Assembly (NCBI GenBank): GCA_964475545.1
Contig: CAYYXF010000030.1
Span: 1-13,530, forward strand
DNA from: DASPTR01 sp964475545
Lineage (GTDB): Archaea; Thermoproteota; Bathyarchaeia; Bathyarchaeales; Bathycorpusculaceae
Direction of reading: 5' to 3'
Length of the DNA: 13,530 nucleotides
The notes under the pieces are model-generated. The model saw nothing but the letters and a program-made list of their open reading frames with translations, ran no database searches and was not told the DNA's origin. Numbering within the stretch: position 1 is the stretch's first letter; each line of letters opens with the position of its first letter. Below are positions 6,541 to 13,461 of this stretch, piece after piece. Both the position numbers and the translations under genes were made by a program.

Positions 6541-7464
6541 TCAGAAATTCTGATCGAAAACCCACGGGTATTTTCTGCGAACTACTTCCATGGTTGAGTG
6601 AGGAGAAACTATTCCCTCTTCACATATTATCCCGTGAATATGATCCCGCCTGGTCACATCGAAAGCCGGATTGCGGATAGCAAGTTTTGCCGGAGGGTCT
6701 TCCCAGATCTCGCGTGGGCTTCTTTCCTCAATTTTTTCATAGTCGCCATAAACCGTTGCCGGGTCGAATTTCAGAAGCTCTGAAACGACATAGAATGGTG
6801 TGCGGGCTTCATGAGCTGCCAATGCAATCATGCTTGTTCCAATCTTGTTTATCACATTTCCTTCTGAAGTTATGGCATCCGAACCCACGATGACCAGATC
6901 AACCTGATTCATAAAGTAGCGCACAGCTGAATCGACAATCATAGTCGTCTTTATTCCCAGCCTCAAAATTTCCTTCGCCGTTGTTCTCCCCTGGAAGAGA
7001 GGCCTTGTCTCAGTGCAGATGGCTTCAAACGTCTTTCCTTCGTGGTGTGCTCTTCTCAGCAGGTGCGTAACCGTTGAAGAATGGCAGTGTGTGAGAATCA
7101 CAGAGCCGTTTCTTATCCTTCGAGAACCGATCTCTGCAATTCTTTCTTTTGAATGTTCAAGGTCTTTGAGGAACTGGCGCGAAGATGAAGAGACGATTTC
7201 CGTCAGCTTTTTGACTTTTTTCTCTCTACTTTTGTCGAGTTGGCTTATTATCCAGCGGATAGCGTTCCTCATAAGCGGTTCTGTCTCCCTTGTGGCAAAG
7301 AGAATTCTCTTGGCTTCTGAGATCTCTTCCAGAAACTCGGTTTTATCTCTCGCCTTTGTCTGCCTGGCAAGATTTTCAGCGGATTCAATTGCCGCTATGG
7401 CAACATTTCTTGCACCTTGGATTTCAAGATCCTTTATCCTCTTGGCAGTATCCTGAACTGTCAT
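6541..7464 (-). CDS. e2b2: Ribose-1,5-bisphosphate isomerase (eIF2B-like family)
   Basis: Converts the ribose-1,5-bisphosphate made by AMP phosphorylase into ribulose-1,5-bisphosphate for RuBisCO. The frame has 309 residues from the GTG at 7470 and 307 from the ATG at 7464. In GTG numbering the catalytic Cys129 lies in THCHSS and Asp198 in GSDAITSEGNVINKIGT, matching the Cys/Asp pair of the Thermococcus kodakarensis enzyme. ETRPLFQGRTTAKE and NPAFDVT also match this subfamily and separate it from methylthioribose-1-phosphate isomerase and true eIF2B. Three tandem start codons (GTG, TTG, ATG at 7470-7462) occur; AGGTGA at 7474-7479 stands 9 bases before the ATG, which I chose. A TATA-like ACTATATG lies at 7504-7511. 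Confidence 0.93.
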   Translation of the reverse strand: MTVQDTAKRIKDLEIQGARNVAIAAIESAENLARQTKARDKTEFLEEISEAKRILFATRETEPLMRNAIRWIISQLDKSREKKVKKLTEIVSSSSRQFLKDLEHSKERIAEIGSRRIRNGSVILTHCHSSTVTHLLRRAHHEGKTFEAICTETRPLFQGRTTAKEILRLGIKTTMIVDSAVRYFMNQVDLVIVGSDAITSEGNVINKIGTSMIALAAHEARTPFYVVSELLKFDPATVYGDYEKIEERSPREIWEDPPAKLAIRNPAFDVTRRDHIHGIICEEGIVSPHSTMEVVRRKYPWVFDQNF

Positions 7465-7503
7465 CAACACTCTTCACCTACAATTGGGGTTGCTTTCAAC
7501 CCG

Positions 7504-7511
7504 CATATAGT
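7504..7511 (-). promoter_or_regulatory. TATA box for ribose-1,5-bisphosphate isomerase
   Basis: ACTATATG on the minus strand predicts a transcript start near 7482, leaving the AGGTGA ribosome-binding site (7474-7479) inside a leader of about 18 bases. The 97-base gap also has to hold the plus-strand promoter of the HAD gene, for which TTATCTTTG (7521-7529) is a weak candidate. Confidence 0.45.
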
Positions 7512-7561
7512 CGTAAACTCTTATCTTTGGCTTTGACTTTAAGACGTTTCTGGTAAGGGAG

Positions 7562-8242
7562 ATGGCTTCGGAAAGCAAGTTTAAGGCTGTGCTCTTCGAT
7601 CTTGGAGGAACACTTGTGAAAACTGCTGATATTTCAGAAATTTTCAGAAGAATTCTGGAAATCTACGGGGTCAGAGCTTCTATTAACGACATCTCCAAGG
7701 CCTACCAGAAAAACGAGAGGGAACTCGGCGTCAAAGACATGGTTGAGTCAGGATCGGGTTACTGGATCAAGTGGAATCGAAAAATGCTGAAGAGGTTGAG
7801 GGTTCAAGGTGACGTAGAGTTCTTGGCCACACAGATCGACGCGCTGTGGTGGGATCATGCTGATTTGGAAGTCTACCCTGAAGTGTCCGAAACCTTGGTT
7901 CAACTGGAAAGAAAGGGAGTGAAATCTGGAATAGTCACGAACAGCTTCGAAAAGGATTTTCAATCGATTCTTCAAAGGCTCGGGTTGGCGGATCATTTCG
8001 ACGTTGTTGTTGGAATTGACACCTGCAAGAGTGCGAAGCCAGATAGGGAGATATTCCTGTTTGCTGTAAACAAGCTCGATGTACGCCCAGAAGAAGCGTT
8101 GTTCGTTGGAGACTCAATTCAATATGATTTTGAAGGAGCTAAGGCAGCAGGTCTGAAACCTCTGCTTGTTGACCGAAATAACAAGGCGATAATGAGTGCT
8201 CAAACCATAAGAAGCTTGGCTGAAGTGCTTGCCTACGTTTAG
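7562..8242 (+). CDS. HAD-superfamily hydrolase (subfamily IA-like)
   Basis: Haloacid-dehalogenase fold protein of 226 residues, probably a small-molecule phosphatase. Motif I is FDLGGTLV with the nucleophile Asp13; the second, acid/base aspartate two residues on is Gly15. Motif II is VTNS (125-128), motif III AKPD with Lys159, motif IV FVGDSIQYD with Asp184 and Asp189. A helical cap lies between motifs I and II (about 20-105), as in the phosphoglycolate phosphatase/haloacid dehalogenase group. AGGGAG touches the ATG with no spacer, so translation may be from a nearly leaderless mRNA. It is divergent from the isomerase with 97 bases between them. Removal of phosphoglycolate or another sugar phosphate tied to the RuBisCO route is possible but unproven. 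Confidence 0.88.
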   Translation: MASESKFKAVLFDLGGTLVKTADISEIFRRILEIYGVRASINDISKAYQKNERELGVKDMVESGSGYWIKWNRKMLKRLRVQGDVEFLATQIDALWWDHADLEVYPEVSETLVQLERKGVKSGIVTNSFEKDFQSILQRLGLADHFDVVVGIDTCKSAKPDREIFLFAVNKLDVRPEEALFVGDSIQYDFEGAKAAGLKPLLVDRNNKAIMSAQTIRSLAEVLAYV

Positions 8243-8261
8243 AGCACGCGCCAGTCTTAGA

Positions 8262-8283
8262 CGATTCTTCATTTTGAGAATCG
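8262..8283. terminator. Inverted repeat between converging HAD and oxidoreductase genes
   Basis: CGATTCT (8262-8268) and AGAATCG (8277-8283) form a perfect 7-bp stem with an 8-base loop containing TTTT. It begins 20 bases after the HAD stop and spans the stop codon of the oxidoreductase (8271-8269). The symmetry could serve both strands as a terminator or 3'-end processing site. Archaeal termination mostly relies on T-runs, so this remains tentative. Confidence 0.35.
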
Positions 8284-8871
8284 ATCGTCCTTCCACACGT
8301 CTGCCGTGTCACTGTAACCTCTTTCTTCCCAGTAACCGAGCTCTTTCTGAGAAGTGAATCGTATCCTCATAACCCACAAAGCGCTCTTGTATCCATACTT
8401 GTCAGGCACAACAAGGCGCAATGGAAAGCCGTAGCCTTCTTCAAGTGGTTTGCCATCAAGCTTGTATGCCAAAAGTACATCGTCATGGAGGAGATCACTA
8501 AGCACAAGCGAGGTCGTGTAGCCATCTGCACACCCAAAAGTTGCGGAAGTAGCAGTTTTCCTCGGCTTTGCTAAATCGGCCAAGTGCCTGAACTTGACCC
8601 CTTCCCACCTGCAGTTCAGGACGCTCCACCCTTCTACGCAATGAAAATCGCTTGTTGATTCAGTTCTGGGGAGCTTCTCAATTTGCTCCCAAGTGAGTCT
8701 CAAGGGTTCTTCAACTTCCCCTTCCACTGCCAATGTATAAGTCTTCAGATCAATTCGTGGGTTAGAACGTGTGATGCCCTGATGGTCTATCCCCCATCTT
8801 AGCAGCTGTTTGATAGGAGTCTGGGCGGGAGGCAATTTTTCATGTTTCAGGTTTTCCTTTTTGGAATCCAT
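8269..8871 (-). CDS. Sulfite oxidase/YedY-type molybdopterin-dependent oxidoreductase
   Basis: Protein of 200 residues from the ATG at 8871 made of one Oxidored_molyb domain. The molybdenum-ligand cysteine is Cys78 in HCVEGWS; FGCADGYTTSL, the GKPLEEGYGFPLRLVVPDKYG stretch, and the ending GYWEERGYSDTADVWKDDRF are typical of cytoplasmic archaeal/bacterial MsrP- and sulfite-oxidase-like proteins. No signal peptide or twin-arginine motif is seen from this start, so it is probably cytoplasmic; substrate and electron partner are unknown. The frame also opens at a TTG at 8949, inside the end of the polymerase gene (TTGAGTAA), which would add 26 residues with a hydrophobic stretch. I prefer 8871, since a CTTATTTG box (about 8905-8912) would give it its own promoter, but coupling from the polymerase is possible. 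Confidence 0.88.
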   Translation of the reverse strand: MDSKKENLKHEKLPPAQTPIKQLLRWGIDHQGITRSNPRIDLKTYTLAVEGEVEEPLRLTWEQIEKLPRTESTSDFHCVEGWSVLNCRWEGVKFRHLADLAKPRKTATSATFGCADGYTTSLVLSDLLHDDVLLAYKLDGKPLEEGYGFPLRLVVPDKYGYKSALWVMRIRFTSQKELGYWEERGYSDTADVWKDDRFSK

Positions 8872-8941
8872 GTGTGTCAAAAGGAAATTGATTGCGAGCA
8901 CAAATAAGGGTTGCTGGTAGCTGTCTGGCTCATTCTTGTGC

Positions 8942-10054
8942 TTACTCAATGAAGCTTGTCAATTGCCTTTGGCTCTTTTCGTCTTTGACAAGTCCTGATA
9001 CCTTCACGCCTGCCCTCCGAACCTCAAGATCAGATTCGCTGAGCAATTTCTCGAAGAGCTCTTTCACAGCCTCCTTGAGAACTTCAAGCTTGCTTGAACG
9101 ATTCTCGAAGCTTCTGGAACGACTGCGAATGCTCATGTCCTTCATTACTGCGCTTATTCCCACAGTTCTAAAACTGTGTCCGCTCCGCAATAGATCTGCG
9201 TGGATTTCCTCGCAAAGGCCATCAACTTTTTCAAGTATAGCACTCAGGTCGCGGGTATCTTCTTTCAAAGTCGAAATTCTGCTTATCGATTCGGCCTCTC
9301 CTCTCTCCCGAACGGGTTCGTCGTCAATTCCTAAGGAAGCATTGTGGAAATAGAGCCCAAGGTTTTTGCCGAAAACCTCAATCAGCCTTTGCGCATCGTA
9401 TTTTGCGAGATCACCGATCGTGTTGATTCTAAGTGCTTGCATTTTCGCTTTGGTTTTCGTGCCAACACCTATCAGTCGATCAACTGGCAAGGGAAAAAGA
9501 ACGACTGTAACCTGTTCAGGCCTGATTATTGTCAAACCATCAGGCTTCTGAATGTCGGCCGCAATCTTTGCGACGAGCTTGTTAGGACCAACACCGATCG
9601 AACAGCTAAGATTATGCTTGGCTTTTACCTCTGCTTTTACTCTCTGTGCCAGCTCCGCCACGCCTTCGAAACTTCCTTTCGTTTTTTGGCTCACCTCTAG
9701 GTATGCTTCGTCTATTCCAACCTGCTCGAAGTTGTCTGCAGAATTTCGCAAAAGAGCCATTATTCTTTCTGAGACTTCCTCATAGAGAACATTGTCCACA
9801 GGGAGGAACACGGCCTCAACATTTTGCAGTTTCGCTTTCGCCAAGGCAATAGGCATCCCAGACTTCACTCCAAGCTTTCTAGCTATGTAGTTTGCCGTGC
9901 TTACCGCGCCGCTGTCTTCGCTGCGCCCGGAATACACGCACACAACCACGGGCTTGTCTCTGATAGAGGGGTTTCGAGTCTCTTCAACTTGGGCGAAAAA
10001 GTAGTCAAAATCCACTAGCATTATGACTCTGCCGGTCAAGGACTGGTGCTCCAA
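8942..10054 (-). CDS. dinB: Y-family DNA polymerase IV (Dpo4/DinB type)
   Basis: Translesion DNA polymerase, 370 residues in the longest reading. The palm carries Asp15 (VDFDYFF) and Asp115-Glu116 (GIDEAYLE), the three metal ligands; Phe20 occupies the steric-gate position. SIGVGPNKLVAKIAAD and KPDGLT are classic family blocks, followed by helix-hairpin-helix thumb residues IGVGTKTKAKM. The little-finger domain fills about 245-355. The tail QRQLTSFI (362-369) fits a PCNA-interacting QxxLxxF motif. No ATG gives a full first beta strand: the ATG at 10021 would cut into it, so translation likely starts at TTG 10054 or at TTG 10039, which has GGAG 9 bases before it. The end overlaps the alternative start of the next gene. 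Confidence 0.94.
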   Translation of the reverse strand: MEHQSLTGRVIMLVDFDYFFAQVEETRNPSIRDKPVVVCVYSGRSEDSGAVSTANYIARKLGVKSGMPIALAKAKLQNVEAVFLPVDNVLYEEVSERIMALLRNSADNFEQVGIDEAYLEVSQKTKGSFEGVAELAQRVKAEVKAKHNLSCSIGVGPNKLVAKIAADIQKPDGLTIIRPEQVTVVLFPLPVDRLIGVGTKTKAKMQALRINTIGDLAKYDAQRLIEVFGKNLGLYFHNASLGIDDEPVRERGEAESISRISTLKEDTRDLSAILEKVDGLCEEIHADLLRSGHSFRTVGISAVMKDMSIRSRSRSFENRSSKLEVLKEAVKELFEKLLSESDLEVRRAGVKVSGLVKDEKSQRQLTSFIE

Positions 10055-10166
10055 AACTGAGAGGTGTGGTTAACCATTTACGCTTTTCCAATGCTTTTTT
10101 CATCAGAAACAAAAGGCACAAATCATACCGTAAGCGAATTAGGCGATGTGCGTCTAAGGCGATTTG
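10055..10166. promoter_or_regulatory. Divergent promoter region of dinB and lipoate ligase
   Basis: No gene is seen here. A perfect 8-bp palindrome GGTTAACC lies at 10068-10075 and a CGTAAATGG box sits next to it, where the TATA of dinB would be if transcription starts near the TTG. On the plus strand a tandem pair AGGCGATGTG (10141-10150) and AGGCGATTTG (10157-10166) ends right at the ligase ATG. Confidence 0.35.
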
Positions 10167-10958
10167 ATGAGCGTTTGGCGGCTGTTGAAACTCAGAACGT
10201 GCAACGGCTATGAGAACATGGCCATGGATGAAGCCGTACTGACTGCCAGAATCAAGGGTCTTGTCCCGAACACGTTGAGACTCTATCGGTGGAAACCGTC
10301 TGCCGTTTCTATCGGAAGATTCCAAAACATCGAAAATGAGGTTCAGCTAGGCAATTGCAGGAAGCAAGGTGTTGACGTGGTCAGAAGGATTACCGGGGGA
10401 GGGACTGTCTATCATGATTGCGAAGACGAAATCACCTACAGCGTAATAGCCAGTAAGCATGACCTGGGCACTTCAGACATAGCCGCAACGTACGCAATAT
10501 TGTATGATGGATTGGCTGAAGCTCTCAGAACTTTGGGAGTCGCTGCGGATTTCAACGAGGGCAATGCGAAAACCTGTCCGAACTTGACTGTGAATGGCAA
10601 GAAAGTCTCTGGAAGCGCTCAGACCCACAAGGTCGGAGTTGTTCTTCAGCATGGCACGTTGCTTTTGGGCATTGATTTTGAGAAAATGTTCAGTTTGCTC
10701 CGTGTTCCATGGGCGAAAAGCTGCGTCGAGGTCATTAGCGTTGCGAAGGACAAGATGACTTCGATCAACAGGGAACTTGGAAGAGAGGTTGCAGTTGAAG
10801 AAGCAACTCAAGCGTTGGTAAAAGGATTCGCTAGAGCACTCAATATAGAGCTTGTAGAAAGTGAGATGATACCCTACGAATTGGAACTTGCAGAGAAATT
10901 GCAGAAGGAAAAATATGCTAGAGACGAATGGAACTGCGGCAAGACTTCATTGGACTAA
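10167..10958 (+). CDS. lplA: Lipoate-protein ligase A, catalytic domain only
   Basis: Activates lipoate (or octanoate) to the AMP ester and attaches it to lysines of carrier proteins such as GcvH or 2-oxoacid dehydrogenase E2. The protein has 263 residues and the BirA/LplA fold. Near residue 17 ENMAMDEA opens the domain; RRITGGGTVYHD (about 73-84) is the substrate-binding loop; NGKKVSGSAQ (about 143-152) holds the adenylate-contacting lysine, followed by LQHGTLLL. The small C-terminal domain of E. coli LplA is missing, as in Thermoplasma, where a separate LplB supplies it; no LplB is in the window. A TTG lies just upstream (10164), but the ATG at 10167 is adequate. The stop overlaps that of cysS by 3 bases. 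Confidence 0.92.
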   Translation: MSVWRLLKLRTCNGYENMAMDEAVLTARIKGLVPNTLRLYRWKPSAVSIGRFQNIENEVQLGNCRKQGVDVVRRITGGGTVYHDCEDEITYSVIASKHDLGTSDIAATYAILYDGLAEALRTLGVAADFNEGNAKTCPNLTVNGKKVSGSAQTHKVGVVLQHGTLLLGIDFEKMFSLLRVPWAKSCVEVISVAKDKMTSINRELGREVAVEEATQALVKGFARALNIELVESEMIPYELELAEKLQKEKYARDEWNCGKTSLD

Positions 10959-12379
10959 CCTTTCTCTATTCGCCACTTGACACCCTGATCCGTGTCTTCT
11001 ATTACTACTCCCATTTTCTTGAGCTGCACGCGTATTTGGTCAGCGGTCTTCCAGTCTTTGGCCTTTCTGGCCTCTTCTCTTTTCAGAATAAGTTCCTTGG
11101 CATCTTTGGGTAATTCCTCTTCTGCTTTGACTTCACCAATAACGCCCAGAACCCTATCGATCCCCGCCATAAGATCATACATGTCGCGTGCTTCTTCCTT
11201 GCTAAGATTATTGGCATCAATGAGGTTGTTTGCCTCTCTGACAAATTCAAACAACGATGCCATAGCCAAGCCTATGTTCAGATCATCATCCATAGCCTTG
11301 CAGAAATCTTTCTGAACGCGATCCTTCAGCTTCCCTGCCTCTCCGTATGAACTCCGTCCGTCTGCGTACAGGAGCCTGCGCACAAAGTTTCTCAAACGAT
11401 CAATCGCGCTTTTTGCTCCATTCAATCCCTCAAAAGTGAAGTTGAACTGCTGTCTGTAGTGAGTTGACAAAAGCAAGTATCGAACGGTCGATGTGTCATG
11501 ACCCATCTTGACCAGATCCCTAAGAGTGTAGTAGTTGCCGAATCTTTTACCCATCCGCTTGCCTTCGACCAGCAAATGCTCGCAGTGAAGCCAATGGTTC
11601 GCGAACTTCTTGCCTGTTGCCGCTTCACTCTGCGCAATCTCGTTTTCATGATGCGGAAACATGTTGTCAACCCCACCCGTATGAATGTCAAGCGTCTCTC
11701 CCAAGTATTTCATGGACATCGCAGAGCATTCAATGTGCCACCCAGGTCTTCCCTTTCCGATCTCAGTTTCCCAGAAAACAGCACCGTCATCACCGGTCCA
11801 GGCTTTCCATAGTGCGAAGTCCCTTGCCTCAGCCTTGTCATACTCGTCCACTTTGACCCTTGCACCTGCTTGGAGCTGCTTAACTTTGAACTTGGAGAGT
11901 TTTCCATACTTCTTGAATTTTGAGATGTCGTAGTAGATGGAACCGTCTTCGCCTGTGTAGGCGTATCCGTTCTTTGTCAGCGTCTTAATTAGTGCAACCA
12001 TTTCAGGGATGTGCTCTGTTGCTCTCGGGTAATGTTCTGCTTTTTCGAGATTTAGTGCCCGCGTGTCCTCGAAGAAGGCTTCGATGTATTGCTTCGTGTG
12101 CTCACTGAGAGGTATACCTTGCTTCTTTGAGGCTGCAATTGTCCTGTCATCGACGTCAGTGATGTTCATCACTTGGATGACGTTGAAACCGCGATATTCG
12201 AGCCATCTTCTGAGCAAGTCTTCAAAGACGAAGGTTCTGAAGTTACCTATGTGTGCGAAATCCCAGACCGTGGGCCCACAGGTGTACATTCGCACAGTGC
12301 TCTTCTGTAAAGGTTTGAATTTCCCTTTTCTGCGTGTCAGAGTGTTATACAAGTGTATGTTTTCAACTGGTGGTACCAT
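10955..12379 (-). CDS. cysS: Cysteinyl-tRNA synthetase
   Basis: Class I synthetase charging tRNA-Cys, 474 residues, full length. The HIGH motif reads HIGN (43-46) in TCGPTVWDFAHIGNFRTF. Zinc ligands are Cys34, Cys218 (WHIECSAM), His243 and Glu247 (FPHHENEIAQSEA). The KMSKS loop is unusual: RMGKR (275-279) in GKRMGKRFGNYYTL, keeping the second lysine but replacing both serines and the first lysine. The C-terminal helical anticodon region covers about 320-474. The start ATG at 12379 lies about 6 bases after the transcript start predicted from the TATA box at 12408-12415, so the mRNA is almost leaderless. Having cysS implies direct Cys-tRNA synthesis rather than sole reliance on SepRS/SepCysS. 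Confidence 0.95.
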   Translation of the reverse strand: MVPPVENIHLYNTLTRRKGKFKPLQKSTVRMYTCGPTVWDFAHIGNFRTFVFEDLLRRWLEYRGFNVIQVMNITDVDDRTIAASKKQGIPLSEHTKQYIEAFFEDTRALNLEKAEHYPRATEHIPEMVALIKTLTKNGYAYTGEDGSIYYDISKFKKYGKLSKFKVKQLQAGARVKVDEYDKAEARDFALWKAWTGDDGAVFWETEIGKGRPGWHIECSAMSMKYLGETLDIHTGGVDNMFPHHENEIAQSEAATGKKFANHWLHCEHLLVEGKRMGKRFGNYYTLRDLVKMGHDTSTVRYLLLSTHYRQQFNFTFEGLNGAKSAIDRLRNFVRRLLYADGRSSYGEAGKLKDRVQKDFCKAMDDDLNIGLAMASLFEFVREANNLIDANNLSKEEARDMYDLMAGIDRVLGVIGEVKAEEELPKDAKELILKREEARKAKDWKTADQIRVQLKKMGVVIEDTDQGVKWRIEKG

Positions 12380-12407
12380 GATTTTCCCATAGAAGTAGCG
12401 ATGGAGA

Positions 12408-12415
12408 ATATTTAA
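12408..12415 (-). promoter_or_regulatory. TATA box for cysS
   Basis: TTAAATAT on the minus strand, centred about 26 bases before position 12386 and so about 33 before the cysS ATG. It predicts a very short leader and lies just past the stop of the upstream small gene, which argues that cysS has its own promoter. Confidence 0.55.
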
Positions 12416-12431
12416 GCGTTCTATTTTGAGG

Positions 12432-12587
12432 TTAATCGTATTTCTTGAATTTCATCATTCTTCGATAGCTCTTCAGGTCTGTGGCGACCTGTTTCAGAAG
12501 TTGGAGTTCCTGCATCGTCGTTTCAAATTTCGTGAACTCCTCATGCAGTTTCTGGACGAGTGCCTTGTTTCGTTCCATTGTTTTCAT
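12432..12587 (-). CDS. Small helical protein, 51 residues, unknown function
   Basis: I do not recognise this protein. The frame runs from ATG 12587 (or ATG 12578) to TAA 12434-12432. It starts MKTMERNKALVQKLHEEF and ends SYRRMMKFKKYD. The sequence is rich in Lys, Glu, Gln and Leu with hydrophobic residues at helix-like spacing and no proline or glycine, so a single amphipathic or coiled-coil helix with a basic C-terminus is likely. There is no clear Shine-Dalgarno sequence. The residue composition looks like a real protein and resembles the helical N-terminal part of the coiled-coil gene upstream in style only. It could still be a chance frame. Confidence 0.5.
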   Translation of the reverse strand: MKTMERNKALVQKLHEEFTKFETTMQELQLLKQVATDLKSYRRMMKFKKYD

Positions 12588-12817
12588 CTTTGAGCTTTGA
12601 TCCACTGCGAAGGGCTGTCATCGTTTGTTGGCAGCCAAATCAGCCATTTCCGTCGTCGAGGAGAAAGGAGAAGGCTTCGAAAACGGAGAAAACCATATAT
12701 GGCTGTTTGGGTTCTGCCTTCAACCTTGACCCTCCACAGTGCATCGTAAGACTTAAGATACGATTGTCATATAAAAAGCTTACTAACTAACACGATTGTA
12801 CAACTGCGAGAATGAGA
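12588..12817. other. Gap with TATA element, repeats and a possible 34-codon leaderless ORF
   Basis: A canonical box CTTTTTATATG lies at 12768-12778 reading on the minus strand and predicts a transcript start near 12747. That is next to an ATG at 12744 opening a 34-codon frame (to TGA 12640) that starts MHCGGSRLKAEPKQPYMVFS. ATCGTA (12743-12748) and TACGAT (12759-12764) are inverted repeats over this start. ACGATTGT occurs twice, at 12760-12767 and 12792-12799, 32 bases apart, flanking the TATA box. A perfect palindrome CCATATATGG lies at 12694-12703. No tRNA-like fold was seen. The ORF is weak evidence; the promoter and repeats are clearly visible. Confidence 0.4.
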
Positions 12818-13372
12818 CTAGCCTATGGCAAGTATGCCTTCGAGAATTCTTTTCTCTTCGACGCTCAATTGTCTGGCTAGCCACGCTTTCAGCAGTGAAG
12901 TGGGCTTCGGAAGCTCGCCACTGTATGTTATTATTTGATTGTTCTTCAAGGCGTCTGCTTGGAACGTTTTTTCTGCGTCTTTGTATAGGAAGGAGACTGA
13001 TTGGGCTTCATGGGCAAGGTTTAGGAAATCTTCCCATTGCTTGCAGCGAAGAATTACTGGTGGTCCCCGAATTTCCCTCGGTTGCGCCACATCATCTCGT
13101 CGTTCAGGCGGTTTTGTCACTGGTGCTGTGAGCGTTTCATGAGGAGCTGACAGGTATGTGATCAGGCTGGTTATTTCGTTCTGCAATGTGCCTAGTCTTT
13201 CTTCAACTTTTTCCACTTTTCCGCTTAGCTCACCAGTGTCTCCCATTCTTTCTGTTACCGTGCCAAGCTCGTTTATCAGCCTGTCTAAGTCCTTTTCGTG
13301 CTCCTTCAGAACATTTACTATGAAGTCTATAGCTTCTAACGCCTCGTCTCTCGATGGGGGCTTCTTAGACAT
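12818..13372 (-). CDS. Coiled-coil protein with conserved-looking C-terminal domain, unknown function
   Basis: I do not recognise a named family. The ATG at 13372 gives 184 residues: MSKKPPSRDEALEAIDFIVN, then a coiled coil to about residue 80 (heptad-like IDFIVNVLKEHEKDLDRLI, later VEKVEERLGTLQNEITSLI), a proline- and charge-rich linker (about 84-103), and a globular-looking end beginning with VILRCKQWEDFLNLAHEAQS and closing with SLLKAWLARQLSVEEKRILE. No signal peptide or membrane segment is visible. A TTG at 13390 would add six residues. GTTTATCT (about 13408-13418) could be its TATA box. The shape suggests an oligomeric adaptor or DNA/RNA-associated protein, but this is only a shape-based guess. 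Confidence 0.75.
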   Translation of the reverse strand: MSKKPPSRDEALEAIDFIVNVLKEHEKDLDRLINELGTVTERMGDTGELSGKVEKVEERLGTLQNEITSLITYLSAPHETLTAPVTKPPERRDDVAQPREIRGPPVILRCKQWEDFLNLAHEAQSVSFLYKDAEKTFQADALKNNQIITYSGELPKPTSLLKAWLARQLSVEEKRILEGILAIG

Positions 13373-13461
13373 GGCTTTCCAACCGATCAACTAACTTATT
13401 CAATGCCGCTTTCCGTAGATAAACGTAGCGAATCCTCAAAACGTATCAATATGAAGACGTA

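Noticed and set aside
6541..7470. Isomerase gene as true translation factor eIF2B subunit or MTR-1-P isomerase
   Set aside because: The Cys/Asp catalytic pair, ETRPLFQGR block and location beside deoA and rbcL fit ribose-1,5-bisphosphate isomerase better.
8892..9700. Long plus-strand open frames (153 and 118 codons) opposite the Y-family polymerase
   Set aside because: Shadow frames, rich in Ser, Arg, Phe and Cys, opposite a clearly recognised polymerase.
12560..12790. Plus-strand 76-codon frame crossing the gap after the 51-residue gene
   Set aside because: Low-complexity, low-quality composition with no start signal; the minus-strand signals in this region fit better.
12900..13394. Plus-strand frames opposite the coiled-coil gene
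   Set aside because: Serine/phenylalanine-rich mirror of a Glu/Lys-rich coiled coil, a typical shadow pattern.
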